A DNA stretch of 64,000 bases, taken from assembly GCA_903824675.1 (NCBI GenBank), contig CAIJXV010000017.1, positions 1 through 64,000 of the forward strand, in the 5' to 3' direction. Every line of letters begins with the position of its first letter. Positions within the stretch are counted from its first letter, which is position 1. Below are positions 28,930 to 39,442 of the stretch, in pieces. The notes under the pieces were generated by a model that saw only the letters and a list, made by a program, of their open reading frames with translations, made no database searches and had not been told where the DNA came from. The DNA is from an uncultured bacterium (lineage in GTDB: Bacteria; Verrucomicrobiota; Kiritimatiellia; CAIKKV01; CAIJXV01). The translations under genes were made by a program, and so were the position numbers.

Positions 28930-31424
28930 CGGGCCTCCTCCGACTCATCACCCGCTCCGTCAACGCGAAGGAATTTGCGATGAGCCCGCAGATAAACCAA
29001 CGATCCCAGGATCAATAACACGCCCACACCCATCGAAGCCATGATCCGGTAAATTCCAGCCATGTGTGACAGATCCGACATAAAGACCTTGGCAATCACC
29101 AAGATAAAAAGACCTAAACCGACATAGCGCATGCAGCGACTATTCCGAATGATTCCGGTCGTTAACAGGGCCAATGCAAATATCGTCCAGTAAACCGAAA
29201 CCCCGCCCGACCGGAAACCCGGCAACATCCAATAAAGGCAACTATTGACTTCAAGGGTTGTGAAACCAAAGAGTAATAGCAAACCGCCGTATCCCAGCCA
29301 ATAGACCAGAACATCGCCGGCATCGGCTGACCGAACCCAAGTCCATACCCAGCCAATTGAACCGAGAATCAGCAGGAGATCAAGCCAGCGCCAAGCCACC
29401 AACATCGCAGAATAACTCGATGGGCGAAAAACGGAGTCGATGAGTTGCCAGGACTCTAAATCGAAGACTATGGTTTTTGCCAGGGCGGCAATCAGGAGTA
29501 TCAATCCGACCCAACGGAACGAAAGCGATCCTTCCGTCCGATAGCGGGACATCAAGTAGACCCCCATGCCACACCAAACCCCTGTCAACAAGGCCGGTCG
29601 CGCCGGAAGGCAAAAACGGGACAGACATCCCAATTCGAATTGCAAAAACATCACCAACACCGCACAAAGAATCCAAAACAGGATCGTTCCGGCCAACGAG
29701 AAGGGGACCGTTACGGGCAGGTCATTCTCCGCCGTTCGTTGAGCGGGTTCTGCATTACGGGCTTTGCGTTCCAGCCAGAAACTGCTGAACACCGCAATCA
29801 GTACCCCGCCAAAAGTCCACACTCGATGCATCAACCCATTCCGATATTCCTGAAAAGTCCATCCCACCGGCGAATGCCGGAGGTAGTTCCGCCCGAGATC
29901 GAGACTGACCAGGCGCAATAGGCTCACCGCCAGCAAACCATGGCCCAGCAGGCGCATGAAGCGGTTCTGCAGACGGTGTCCCAGCCAGACCAGCATCGCG
30001 GCCATGAGAGCCCAGCAGAGGGTCAGGGATTCTTGCTCGACGGCCAGCGGAAGGGTCAGGATGGCGAAACATCCAGCCAAGGCCATCACGGTCAGCGTCA
30101 GCGGTCGATCGGGCCGGGGACGGGCCAGGAACCACACCACATGAGCAATATAGAAAATGGCCAACCCCAGCGTCATCAGGGCTGGATACGGCCGGCCCCA
30201 CCGCCCCTGAATCAGGTCATATGCCGCCAGGGCAAACAACCCCGCATTGAGGATCAGGTGAAGAATATCCAGCAAGCCGGCCCGTTCGTCGACCCGACGC
30301 AGGCTATGCCACCAGCTTAAAAAAGAATGTAAGAAAAAAAACAAGACCAGAAAAACAAGGACGACATTAAAATCACGCACCGCTTGGTATTGCCCCAAGG
30401 AGGCGGCATAAAGGGCATAGGTAAACAAAAAAGCCAGGTAGTTCAGCAACCGCCAGGACCGGTAATGGGCGATCCCCAACACCCCCACCCCCAACAACAG
30501 CAGATAGGAAAAGAAGGCGAAAAATTGAGGCTGGCCGGTACTGAGCATCACGGGGGTCCCGTAACCTCCAATGATTCCCAATATCGCCACCAACATCGAG
30601 TTGCAACTCACCGCCATCACCCCGGCGGTCAGCGTCACCAAGATCATCAGCCCAAAAACGTAGGGCGTATCGATCAAGTGATACAGGGGCCCCGCGGCAT
30701 ACAGGCTGAAATAAAGCACGGCAAACGCTCCCCCCAAAAGGCCTTGCCCGAGAATGGTCCATTGTCGCCGGTAAACCACAAAGCCGCCAACCATCATCGC
30801 CACCCCGACCAATAGACTCGACGCCACCCGCGCGATCGGAGGGAACAACTGGCGGTCTATCGACCATTTCAGAAAATACCCAATCCCAACCACAAACGCG
30901 ATGATCCCGGCACGGATCAACCAAGTGGTCGCCACCGCGAACTCCATCGAAACGCCCGCCGGTCGGTGCTCCTCGTTCACCAGCAACCAATTCCAGATTC
31001 GGCGCAAGGCCTCTTGTGTGGCGCGAATCCACGCCGGCATTTCAGCCGGCACTTCCGTCACCGGTCGATGGACTTGCGCCACCGGTGCATTTTTCACCGC
31101 CTCGGCAATCGTGTCCTCGCTCACCCAAGGCACCGCACGCGTTGACGATTCAGGCAAAACGGGAGGCAGGGGCGGGGGGACAGGCGGTGGAATCGTTGCG
31201 GGAGCTGGAACCGGAGGCGCGGAAACGATGGGGGAAACCGGCCCTTCATGCGGACTGGGGAGAGGAGAAATCGTCAGAGGACTATCGTTTCGCAAACGGA
31301 ATAGTTTTTCCTGGATCAACTTGATGTCCATCTGCATCACTTGCAGAGTGGACGACAGAAATTTGAGCTGGACAATCACCACGACCAAAACGACCAAAGC
31401 CGCAAGAGACAGAATGATTTCCAT
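28926..31424 (-). CDS. DUF2339-like polytopic membrane protein
   Basis: Pro-rich linker then many TM helices (GIIAFVVGIGYFLKWSIDRQLFPPIARV); 4-bp overlap with the downstream gene. Confidence 0.75.
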   Translation of the reverse strand: MEIILSLAALVVLVVVIVQLKFLSSTLQVMQMDIKLIQEKLFRLRNDSPLTISPLPSPHEGPVSPIVSAPPVPAPATIPPPVPPPLPPVLPESSTRAVPWVSEDTIAEAVKNAPVAQVHRPVTEVPAEMPAWIRATQEALRRIWNWLLVNEEHRPAGVSMEFAVATTWLIRAGIIAFVVGIGYFLKWSIDRQLFPPIARVASSLLVGVAMMVGGFVVYRRQWTILGQGLLGGAFAVLYFSLYAAGPLYHLIDTPYVFGLMILVTLTAGVMAVSCNSMLVAILGIIGGYGTPVMLSTGQPQFFAFFSYLLLLGVGVLGIAHYRSWRLLNYLAFLFTYALYAASLGQYQAVRDFNVVLVFLVLFFFLHSFLSWWHSLRRVDERAGLLDILHLILNAGLFALAAYDLIQGRWGRPYPALMTLGLAIFYIAHVVWFLARPRPDRPLTLTVMALAGCFAILTLPLAVEQESLTLCWALMAAMLVWLGHRLQNRFMRLLGHGLLAVSLLRLVSLDLGRNYLRHSPVGWTFQEYRNGLMHRVWTFGGVLIAVFSSFWLERKARNAEPAQRTAENDLPVTVPFSLAGTILFWILCAVLVMFLQFELGCLSRFCLPARPALLTGVWCGMGVYLMSRYRTEGSLSFRWVGLILLIAALAKTIVFDLESWQLIDSVFRPSSYSAMLVAWRWLDLLLILGSIGWVWTWVRSADAGDVLVYWLGYGGLLLLFGFTTLEVNSCLYWMLPGFRSGGVSVYWTIFALALLTTGIIRNSRCMRYVGLGLFILVIAKVFMSDLSHMAGIYRIMASMGVGVLLILGSLVYLRAHRKFLRVDGAGDESEEAR

Positions 31425-31454
31425 CCGAGTTCCTCCCTGTTTCCGGAGACTAGA

Positions 31455-32378
31455 TCACAGACCGTGTTCGGCCAGGAATCGCTCGGCTTCAAGGGCGGCC
31501 ATGCATCCGCTTCCCGCTGCGGTCACGGCCTGCCGATAGATCGGATCCTGCACATCCCCGGCCGCAAAAACCCCTGATACCCGGGTGCGGGTCGATTGCG
31601 TGATCAAATATCCACGGGGATCCATATCCAACTGTCCCTTGAACGGATCCGTGTTCGGTTTATGTCCGATGGCGACAAACAGACCTTCCAGGGCCAGATC
31701 GCTTTTCAGGCCTGTAACAACATCCCGAATGCGCACGCCGGTCACCTTGTTTTCCGCAACCCCCAGGACTTCTTCAACCAACGAATTCCAAGATATTTTG
31801 ATTTTGGGATGATTTTTAACCCGCTCCGCCATGATCCGGGAAGCCCGGAATTCATGCCGACGGTGAATCACATGAACGATCGAGGCAAATCGCGTCAGGA
31901 AAAGCGCATCCTCCATCGCCGTGTCTCCCCCGCCTACGACCGCCACCGGCACCTTCCGGTAGAAGGCCCCATCACAGGTGGCGCAACCGGAAACCCCACG
32001 CCCGATCAGCGCTTTTTCCGATTCGAGCCCGATATATTGGGCGCTCGCCCCGGTTGCAATGATCACGGCCTGACTTTCCAGAACCGCCCCGTCGTCCAGC
32101 GTCAGCTTGAAGGGACGGCCGGAAAAATCGACCGACAGAACCTCCCGGCTCAGAACCCGGGCGCCGAAGCGTTCAGCCTGGGCTTGCATCTGCCCGACCA
32201 AGGCGGTTCCATCAATTGCTTCTGGAAATCCGGGAAAGTTCTCGACTTCGGTGGTCGTGGTCAATTGTCCGCCGGGTTGTAAGCCTTGGAGCAGAAGCGG
32301 CTGCAGATTAGCGCGGGCAGAGTAGAGGGCGGCTGTCAAACCGGCAGGGCCGGTACCGAGAATGACCAATTTTTCCAT
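31455..32378 (-). CDS. trxB: Thioredoxin reductase
   Basis: MEKLVILGTGPAGLTAALYSARANLQPLLLQG; redox CATC (SGCATCDGAFY). Confidence 0.95.
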   Translation of the reverse strand: MEKLVILGTGPAGLTAALYSARANLQPLLLQGLQPGGQLTTTTEVENFPGFPEAIDGTALVGQMQAQAERFGARVLSREVLSVDFSGRPFKLTLDDGAVLESQAVIIATGASAQYIGLESEKALIGRGVSGCATCDGAFYRKVPVAVVGGGDTAMEDALFLTRFASIVHVIHRRHEFRASRIMAERVKNHPKIKISWNSLVEEVLGVAENKVTGVRIRDVVTGLKSDLALEGLFVAIGHKPNTDPFKGQLDMDPRGYLITQSTRTRVSGVFAAGDVQDPIYRQAVTAAGSGCMAALEAERFLAEHGL

Positions 32379-32398
32379 GCGCCGGAGCCCCTTCCCCA

Positions 32399-34108
32399 TC
32401 AGGTATATTTCATTACTTCGTCGACCGTCGTGTAACCATCGAGAATATTTCGAATACCGTCCTGCCGCAAGGTCCGCATGCCCAACTCGATCGCCCGGGT
32501 GCGAATGATCAGCGTAGGTTGGCGCTGGTTGATCAAATCGCGGATGGGATCCGTAATGGACAAGTATTCATAAATACCTTTCCGCCCCCGGTATCCGGTA
32601 TTATTACACTGGGCACAACCAGCGCCCTGATAAAAAGGCCGGTCGCCAATATCACGCTCGGAAATTCCGAGCCGATCCAAGGTGGTCTTATCGGGCTTGA
32701 ATGGTTTTTTGCAATTTTCACAGACTTTCCGAACCAGACGTTGCCCCAGCACAGCTTCCAAAGTTGAAGAGATTAAAAACGGCTCGACTTCCATGTCGAT
32801 CAAACGGGTGATGGCTCCAGCCGCATCATTGGTATGCAAAGTACTGAACACCAAGTGACCGGTCAGAGACGCGCGAATGGCGATCTGGGCAGTGTTTAAG
32901 TCGCGAATTTCACCGATCATCAGGATATCGGGATCCTGACGCAAAAAGGCACGCAATACCCGGTCAAAGTTATTGCCAATGGCATCGCTGATCGGCACCT
33001 GGACAATGCCATCGATCTCATATTCCACCGGATCTTCGGCGGTGAGGAGTTTGTTTTCGATGGTATTGATACGATTGAGCGCTGAATACAGAGTGGTGGT
33101 TTTTCCAGATCCGGTGGGCCCGGTGACAATGATAATCCCGTTGGGTTTGAGGACATCGGTTTCGAAAGCGCCATAGACATCCTCGGGCATGCCCAGATTG
33201 GCGAGATCGAGCGAAACCACCGAACGATCCAGCACCCGAAGCACCACACTTTCACCGAATTGCGTCGGAAGGGTGGATACACGGAAATCGACGGGGCGTC
33301 CGGCAACTGCCATCTGAATACGACCGTCTTGTGGCAGGCGGCGTTCAGCGATATTCAGGCTGGCAATAACTTTGATCCGGGAGATGATCGGCAGGGCGAG
33401 TCGTTTCGGTGGGGGCAGCATTTCGTACAGGGCGCCATCCACCCGGTATCGAATTTTGAATTCATGCTCGAACGGCTCGAAATGAATATCGGAAGCGCGT
33501 GCCTGAACAGCCTGGTACAAAACCAGATTGACATAACGAACCACCGGCGCCGATCCAGCCGCCTCCTCGATCGCCGCGGCGTCTTCGGTATTGGCGATTT
33601 CGGGAACCCCTTCCCCGGCTTCGAAATCAGATTCAAGGTGGGAGAGCATATCATTGACGGCCGCGCTGTCGTCACCATAAAACTCGCCAACCCGGGCACG
33701 GATATCGTCCTCGCGGGCCAACACAAAATTGACATCCTGGGACAGGACGAACATCAATTCATCCATCATGGCGGGATTGACCATATCGAAAGTGGCCACG
33801 GTAACCGAATTGGCCTCGCGCTGAACCGGCACCACATTATACATCCGGGCCAGGCTGGGTGGAACCGATCTCACCACCTCGGGTGGAATCTCGAGCGTCG
33901 GCAGGCTGATCACCTTGGTCCCCAAATTCTCGGCAATCACGGCCAACAGGTTGTCCTCGGAAATCAATTCCAGGTTCAGGATGATTTCTCGGATGGACTT
34001 GCCCGTGCGGACATGCTCCTCCTCGATATCGTCCAATTGCTCGGAACCGAGAACGTGTTGCTCCATCAGCGCCTGGATCAGGGGATCTTTAAGGATCACA
34101 TCCGCCAT
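32399..34108 (-). CDS. GspE/PilB-family assembly ATPase
   Basis: Walker [41 protein letters not shown]. Confidence 0.93.
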   Translation of the reverse strand: MADVILKDPLIQALMEQHVLGSEQLDDIEEEHVRTGKSIREIILNLELISEDNLLAVIAENLGTKVISLPTLEIPPEVVRSVPPSLARMYNVVPVQREANSVTVATFDMVNPAMMDELMFVLSQDVNFVLAREDDIRARVGEFYGDDSAAVNDMLSHLESDFEAGEGVPEIANTEDAAAIEEAAGSAPVVRYVNLVLYQAVQARASDIHFEPFEHEFKIRYRVDGALYEMLPPPKRLALPIISRIKVIASLNIAERRLPQDGRIQMAVAGRPVDFRVSTLPTQFGESVVLRVLDRSVVSLDLANLGMPEDVYGAFETDVLKPNGIIIVTGPTGSGKTTTLYSALNRINTIENKLLTAEDPVEYEIDGIVQVPISDAIGNNFDRVLRAFLRQDPDILMIGEIRDLNTAQIAIRASLTGHLVFSTLHTNDAAGAITRLIDMEVEPFLISSTLEAVLGQRLVRKVCENCKKPFKPDKTTLDRLGISERDIGDRPFYQGAGCAQCNNTGYRGRKGIYEYLSITDPIRDLINQRQPTLIIRTRAIELGMRTLRQDGIRNILDGYTTVDEVMKYT

Positions 34109-34117
34109 ACGAGCCGC

Positions 34118-35206
34118 CTACTTCCGTTTCTTTTGTTCTTCCTGCAATTTCAGCACAATACCTTCAGGATCCTGGGCCTTGGTGATCAGGTCCTCGTAGT
34201 GGATCTTACCTGCCTGGTACAACGCCATCAGGTGGAAATCGAGCGTCACCATTCCCCATTTGGCACCCGTCTGGATCTCGGAGGTAATCCGGTAGGTTTT
34301 ATTTTCACGGATTAACGATTGAATGGCCGGAGTTGAAATCATGATTTCGAAAGCCGCAGTCCGTCCTTTGGCATCCGCGCGGACCAGCAAGAGTTGCGAA
34401 ATGACCGCCACCACACTTGAGGCCAACTGGGTCCGGATCTGTGCCTGCTGAGTGGTGGGAAAGGCATCCACAATCCGGTCAACCGTCCGTGCGGCCCCGG
34501 TGGTGTGTAGCGTGGCAAACACCAAATGCCCGGTTTCCGCTGCGGTAATCGCCGCCGACATCGTTTCCAGGTCGCGCATTTCGCCCACGAGTATAACGTC
34601 CGGGTCCTGCCGCAGGGCACGGCGCAGGGCCTCACTAAATGAGGGCACATCGACCCCGATTTCACGCTGGGTCACCAGGGACTTGTTGTGGGTGTGGTAA
34701 TATTCGATCGGATCTTCGACCGTGATCACATGGCAGTCCCGCTCGGTGTTGATCACATTGATCATGCTCGCCAGGGTCGACGTCTTCCCGGAACCCGTCG
34801 GCCCCGTCACTAAAATCAGTCCCCGCGGGCGGTAGAGCAGTTCTTTGACCTGCACCGGCAACCCGATATCTTCCAGCGTCATCAACCGCGAAGGGATTTG
34901 GCGTAGAACCATGCCGATATACCCTTTGGCCTTGAGCACGCTCACGCGGAAACGAGCCGCCGTACCAAACCCGAACCCGAAATCAGTCCCCCCCTGCTCT
35001 TGGACCTTTTGCTGGTGTTCATCCGAGGTGATACTTTTCATCAGTCTCTCGGTATCCTCAGGGCGCAAACACGGCGCATCGATCGGCTGCATTCCCCCAT
35101 GAATTCGCAGAACGGGAGGAACTCCCACCTCAATGTGCAGATCCGAGGCGCCCTCGTCCACCACCAACTGCAACAAATCGCTCATTTCGATATCGGCGTT
35201 ATTCAT
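34118..35206 (-). CDS. pilT: PilT-family retraction ATPase
   Basis: [53 protein letters not shown]. Confidence 0.94.
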   Translation of the reverse strand: MNNADIEMSDLLQLVVDEGASDLHIEVGVPPVLRIHGGMQPIDAPCLRPEDTERLMKSITSDEHQQKVQEQGGTDFGFGFGTAARFRVSVLKAKGYIGMVLRQIPSRLMTLEDIGLPVQVKELLYRPRGLILVTGPTGSGKTSTLASMINVINTERDCHVITVEDPIEYYHTHNKSLVTQREIGVDVPSFSEALRRALRQDPDVILVGEMRDLETMSAAITAAETGHLVFATLHTTGAARTVDRIVDAFPTTQQAQIRTQLASSVVAVISQLLLVRADAKGRTAAFEIMISTPAIQSLIRENKTYRITSEIQTGAKWGMVTLDFHLMALYQAGKIHYEDLITKAQDPEGIVLKLQEEQKKRK

Positions 35207-36912
35207 CAGGATTCATCTCCCATGGTCACGCGTACCACCTCGTCCAATGTCGTGATGCCCGCGATCACCTTGCGCATCCCGTCCTCGCGCAGGGTTCGCA
35301 TGCCGAACTCGCGGGCGCGTTCCCGCAATTCCGCCGAAGCCACCTTGTCAAAAATCATCCGCTGGATCTCTTCATTGACCTCGAGAATTTCGAATATTCC
35401 TCGTCGCCCCGTATATCCTGTCAAGGCACACTTGGCACACCCTCGGCCCGAAAAGAATTTGATGTGTTCAACCTGCTCCGCCGTCTGCCCTAACAGGCGC
35501 AATTCGGTGACCGTCGGCTTATGTTCTTCCTTGCAAGCCGGACAAATCATCCGGACCAAGCGTTGGGCCATGATCCCTCGCACTGCGGAAGCAACCAGGA
35601 AGGGTTTGATCCCGATATCGATCAAACGGGTGATCGCACTCGGCGCATCGTTCGTATGAAGAGTACTGAACACCAAATGCCCGGTCAGGGCCGCCTCGGT
35701 CGCGATCCGGGCGGTTTCCAAGTCGCGAATTTCACCGATCATTACAATGTTTGGAGCCTGACGCAGAATCGACCGCAAAGCAGACGCAAAGGTGAGACCG
35801 ATTTCCTCGCGAACATGCACCTGGTTGATACCGGATAGCTGATATTCAACCGGGTCTTCAACCGTGATAATCTTGCGGTCCGGCCGATTAATCTGGTTCA
35901 AAGCCGCATAAAGAGTGGTCGTTTTCCCAGACCCGGTTGGCCCTGTAACCAGCAGAATCCCATCCGCCAAGCTGATCATCCGCTGAAAGACTTCCTGATC
36001 ATCCGCTAAAAAACCCAGATTCGGCAAGCCCAAGGCCAGGCTCTTCTTGTCCAAAATACGCATCACGATCGATTCGCCGTGGCAGGAAGGCACCGACGAT
36101 ACGCGCAAATCGATTTCGCTGCCTTTGATATTGACCTGAATACGGCCATCCTGCGGCACCCGCTTTTCGGCAATCTTCATATTGGCCATGATCTTGACAC
36201 GGCTGATAATCGCCGACTGCAGGCGTTTGGGGGGACTATCCACCTCATGCAATACCCCGTCAATTCGAACCCGGACCCGGAACCGTTTTTCCATCGGTTC
36301 AAGATGGATATCCGATGCCCGATTGCGATGAGCTTCATACAAAATCAAACTCACCAATTTGATGATCGGAACATCGGCATCGCTCACATCCGAAGATTCG
36401 CGAATCGTATCGGATCCCGACTGAACCATGTCAACCGTACCTTCGGTCAACTGGTCAAGCATGGTTTCGACATTGGTCTCTGTAGTATAATATTTCTGCT
36501 GTGCGACCTGAATCTCCTCGGGCGGGGCCACCACCCCTTCAATGTCGCATTTCAGGAGATAGCGCAGGCTGTCCAAGGTATCCACATCCAAGGGATCACC
36601 CAACGCCACGGTCAGACTTTTTTCGGTCTTTAGAATAGGTACTATTTTGTATTTGCGAGCCACCTCGGAAGACAGGGCGGCAATGGCGTCGGCCGGAATC
36701 TCGTGATCCTTCAAGGAAATCATTTCCATGCCAAAACGGCCGGCTAAAATACCCAGCACCTCATGGGGATCCAGGATGCCGCGGTGGATCAGCTCATCGA
36801 GGGGCGTCGTCCCCTCGGCCATGAAATTGCCGCGAACGTCAGCGATCTGCTCGGGACTTAGCAGCCCTTCTTCTTGCAGGACTTCCAGGACATATTCGTC
36901 GTTTGAAGTCAA
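35206..36912 (-). CDS. GspE/PilB-family assembly ATPase (second copy)
   Basis: Walker [16 protein letters not shown]; tetra-Cys zinc motif; TTG start at 36912 preceded by GGAGGAG. Confidence 0.92.
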   Translation of the reverse strand: MTSNDEYVLEVLQEEGLLSPEQIADVRGNFMAEGTTPLDELIHRGILDPHEVLGILAGRFGMEMISLKDHEIPADAIAALSSEVARKYKIVPILKTEKSLTVALGDPLDVDTLDSLRYLLKCDIEGVVAPPEEIQVAQQKYYTTETNVETMLDQLTEGTVDMVQSGSDTIRESSDVSDADVPIIKLVSLILYEAHRNRASDIHLEPMEKRFRVRVRIDGVLHEVDSPPKRLQSAIISRVKIMANMKIAEKRVPQDGRIQVNIKGSEIDLRVSSVPSCHGESIVMRILDKKSLALGLPNLGFLADDQEVFQRMISLADGILLVTGPTGSGKTTTLYAALNQINRPDRKIITVEDPVEYQLSGINQVHVREEIGLTFASALRSILRQAPNIVMIGEIRDLETARIATEAALTGHLVFSTLHTNDAPSAITRLIDIGIKPFLVASAVRGIMAQRLVRMICPACKEEHKPTVTELRLLGQTAEQVEHIKFFSGRGCAKCALTGYTGRRGIFEILEVNEEIQRMIFDKVASAELRERAREFGMRTLREDGMRKVIAGITTLDEVVRVTMGDES

Positions 36913-37079
36913 AATGTACTCCTCCGCCCAGATCAAAAAGCACCGTCTAATTGGTATGGCTTTTCGCAAACTTCACGTCCAAAGTCAAGCCTGACCGCAA
37001 ATCGGGTGTCAGACGACCTGAAATGCCTCTTGACGCACCGGCTAAACGTCCTAGAGTACGCCTAGTTCAGGAGATCACC

Positions 37080-38054
37080 TTGCTTCCGCTCAACAGATCA
37101 TTCGTTTTGGTGTTCCTATTTGTTTCCTTCATTTTCCCCTTGTTTCTTCCGGCAGGACTGCATGAACGACCGGTTCCACCCCGGCCTGGCCCGGCAACCC
37201 CTATCATCCTGCCTGTTCCACGGGGCCAAGGTGCTGTCACCCGTTGCTGGAACGGCCCCTTAAATGCGGTCTACGGCTTGATTGAAAGCGATTCCATCAG
37301 TTACCCTAGATATTTTATCCTCCCGGTAGGTGCTCCCAGAGCCACATTAATCCCGAAATTACCCCCATCCTGGGTTCAACCCGCTGATCTTCGCGCTTGG
37401 TCCGATATTAAGGCCTGGACTTGGGATGCTTCCGGGAGCATTGCCTATTATCTGAACACGACCGGACACCTCTTTCGTCTCCAAAAAAACAAACTCCCCG
37501 AAGCCCTCGGTCAAGTTGCCGGAACTCACCGGCCTGATTTCAACGAATTTCAAGTCTCCCGGGCCTTCTTTTTTGACCCCCTCGGGCGCCTCTATACCGG
37601 CGGCAAAAATGGCGTGCTGTATCGATATACGCCGGGCACTCGAAAACTGGAAGCCCTCCCGCTTAAACTACCCGCCCTCCCCGGACGCGAAGCGTGGGCA
37701 TCGCTTGATACGGCGGTTGAAAGCCGAGGGGGAATCATTTGGGCGACCACGAGTGAAGGTTTTCTTTTTAGTATCAAACCGGATTCCGGCGCCCTGCTTA
37801 ATCTGGGAAAACCATTGTATCCATCGAAGATCGTGGGACTCGTCTGGGTGGGTGATAAAATAATTGGCGTAGGCGCAACCGAAAATGGGCCGGCACGCGC
37901 TTTTATTCTTGATCCGGCGACGCATTCACTGGAAAATCGCGCCTTCTTGATTCCGGGTTACGCCCCCCCAGCCTGTCTCACGACCGATTATTCAGGAAAC
38001 ATCATTGTCGGTGCCACCGGCCGACTAGGAGGACTTTATCTATGGTCGCCGTAA
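37080..38054 (+). CDS. Secreted protein of unknown function, beta-propeller-like
   Basis: TTG start with AGGAG upstream, signal peptide; repeated blades (DPLGRLYTGGKNGVLYRYTPGTRKLEALP etc.). Confidence 0.6.
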   Translation: MLPLNRSFVLVFLFVSFIFPLFLPAGLHERPVPPRPGPATPIILPVPRGQGAVTRCWNGPLNAVYGLIESDSISYPRYFILPVGAPRATLIPKLPPSWVQPADLRAWSDIKAWTWDASGSIAYYLNTTGHLFRLQKNKLPEALGQVAGTHRPDFNEFQVSRAFFFDPLGRLYTGGKNGVLYRYTPGTRKLEALPLKLPALPGREAWASLDTAVESRGGIIWATTSEGFLFSIKPDSGALLNLGKPLYPSKIVGLVWVGDKIIGVGATENGPARAFILDPATHSLENRAFLIPGYAPPACLTTDYSGNIIVGATGRLGGLYLWSP

Positions 38055-39400
38055 TGCTTGCCCTCTTCCTTCTGTACCCAGCCCTTACAATCCAAGCTGT
38101 CGCCGCGCATCGAACGGCACCCGAACAGGCCACCGATACGATTGAGTTCACAGCGGTCGAACGGTGCGGGGAATCTTTTTCTGCCTGGCCCATGATTGTC
38201 CGCGTGGTCTGCCCTGATTCCTGGAACCCCGAGAAAGCCGGCGACTGGACCTTGATCGAACTCGATACCGACCACATTCCCCGCCATCGGTTGCCTTTTC
38301 AAAAACTCGATGCTTTTGACGCCCTTGGGGCTCCGAATAAACTCGCGCCCGTTCGGGCCGTGGATCTCTGTTTCCCCATCACCCTTAAAGCGGGTGAAAC
38401 CCGTTCATATCGACTTCTCAGCAAAGCGTCACCGACCAACCTGCCATGGACGCCCAATCGCCCGGCTGACTTAAAAATTGAGGGACAAGGACCCGGTGCC
38501 CAAATCGATACGGGAAACACGGTGTTCGGTTTTCATCCCGCTAATGGCCAATTCGGATGGTACCTCCCCAAAAATGCCGGCATCACCAATCATCTCGGGT
38601 TTCGTCAGGGGGCCGAAGCCGCCTGCCATCATAACCCCGATGTCTGGTGCTTCCCACGCGCTTGGGGACATACCAGCGACTGGCGGTGCCAATCTACCAA
38701 TGGGTCCGCCCCTGCACAAATCGTTCAACAAGGCCCCTTGGTCTACCGTTTTGTCCGTTCGGGATGGATGCCGAATTGTGACGGAATCAGAGTCCGGGTC
38801 AGCTATACGGTTTTTGCCGGCTTACCCATTGTCATGGAGTCCTCTTTGATGGAATTCACCCAGAGCCTGGTCGTCTATGCCGTCCGCAATAATGAACTGG
38901 TTTTTAACCGCGGCATCCACACCCATGCAGCCTATCCCGACGCCACTGGACGACCGATTTCGGTCCGCGCGTTCGACCCGGATCACCCGACTAATTTCCT
39001 GGGGCGTTTGCCGATTCCAGATCTGGATCCAGATATTCCGTGGGTTGCCCTCTACAACGAGACCAATCAATCCGGTGTGGCCATGCTGAATCTTGAAAGA
39101 TGGTCGTTCACCGGTGCCCCCAACCGCCCCCTCAACATGCCTGCTTATTATTACTTCAATGATTATGGGTCCCATGGAACCGGCGCCCGCTTCGATTGGA
39201 ACTTTTTATATTTCTGTCGCGCCGAAGTTTTCACCATCTCGGCCTTGCCGGCGGGTTCACAGTTCGGCGAAAGTTCAGCGATTTTCATTCTTCAAGACGG
39301 AACGGTCCGTCCGGATCAGCTGGAACAAATCGAGTCCTGGCGCAAACGGCTGGAATATCCGCCGTTGATAAAATTCACCGGTGAATATCTGCCGCTGTAA
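38042..39400 (+). CDS. Secreted protein of unknown function, possibly carbohydrate-active
   Basis: AGGAGG RBS, signal peptide, long coherent ORF overlapping the previous gene by 13 bp. Confidence 0.7.
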   Translation: MVAVMLALFLLYPALTIQAVAAHRTAPEQATDTIEFTAVERCGESFSAWPMIVRVVCPDSWNPEKAGDWTLIELDTDHIPRHRLPFQKLDAFDALGAPNKLAPVRAVDLCFPITLKAGETRSYRLLSKASPTNLPWTPNRPADLKIEGQGPGAQIDTGNTVFGFHPANGQFGWYLPKNAGITNHLGFRQGAEAACHHNPDVWCFPRAWGHTSDWRCQSTNGSAPAQIVQQGPLVYRFVRSGWMPNCDGIRVRVSYTVFAGLPIVMESSLMEFTQSLVVYAVRNNELVFNRGIHTHAAYPDATGRPISVRAFDPDHPTNFLGRLPIPDLDPDIPWVALYNETNQSGVAMLNLERWSFTGAPNRPLNMPAYYYFNDYGSHGTGARFDWNFLYFCRAEVFTISALPAGSQFGESSAIFILQDGTVRPDQLEQIESWRKRLEYPPLIKFTGEYLPL

Positions 39401-39442
39401 CAAGAGCTTAACCCGGACGGGGTAAAATATTAAATGACCCCG

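Noticed and set aside
33260-34315. 351-aa plus-strand ORF antisense to the PilB-like gene
   Set aside because: Shadow ORF; low-complexity His/Gln/Asn-rich translation with no recognisable family.
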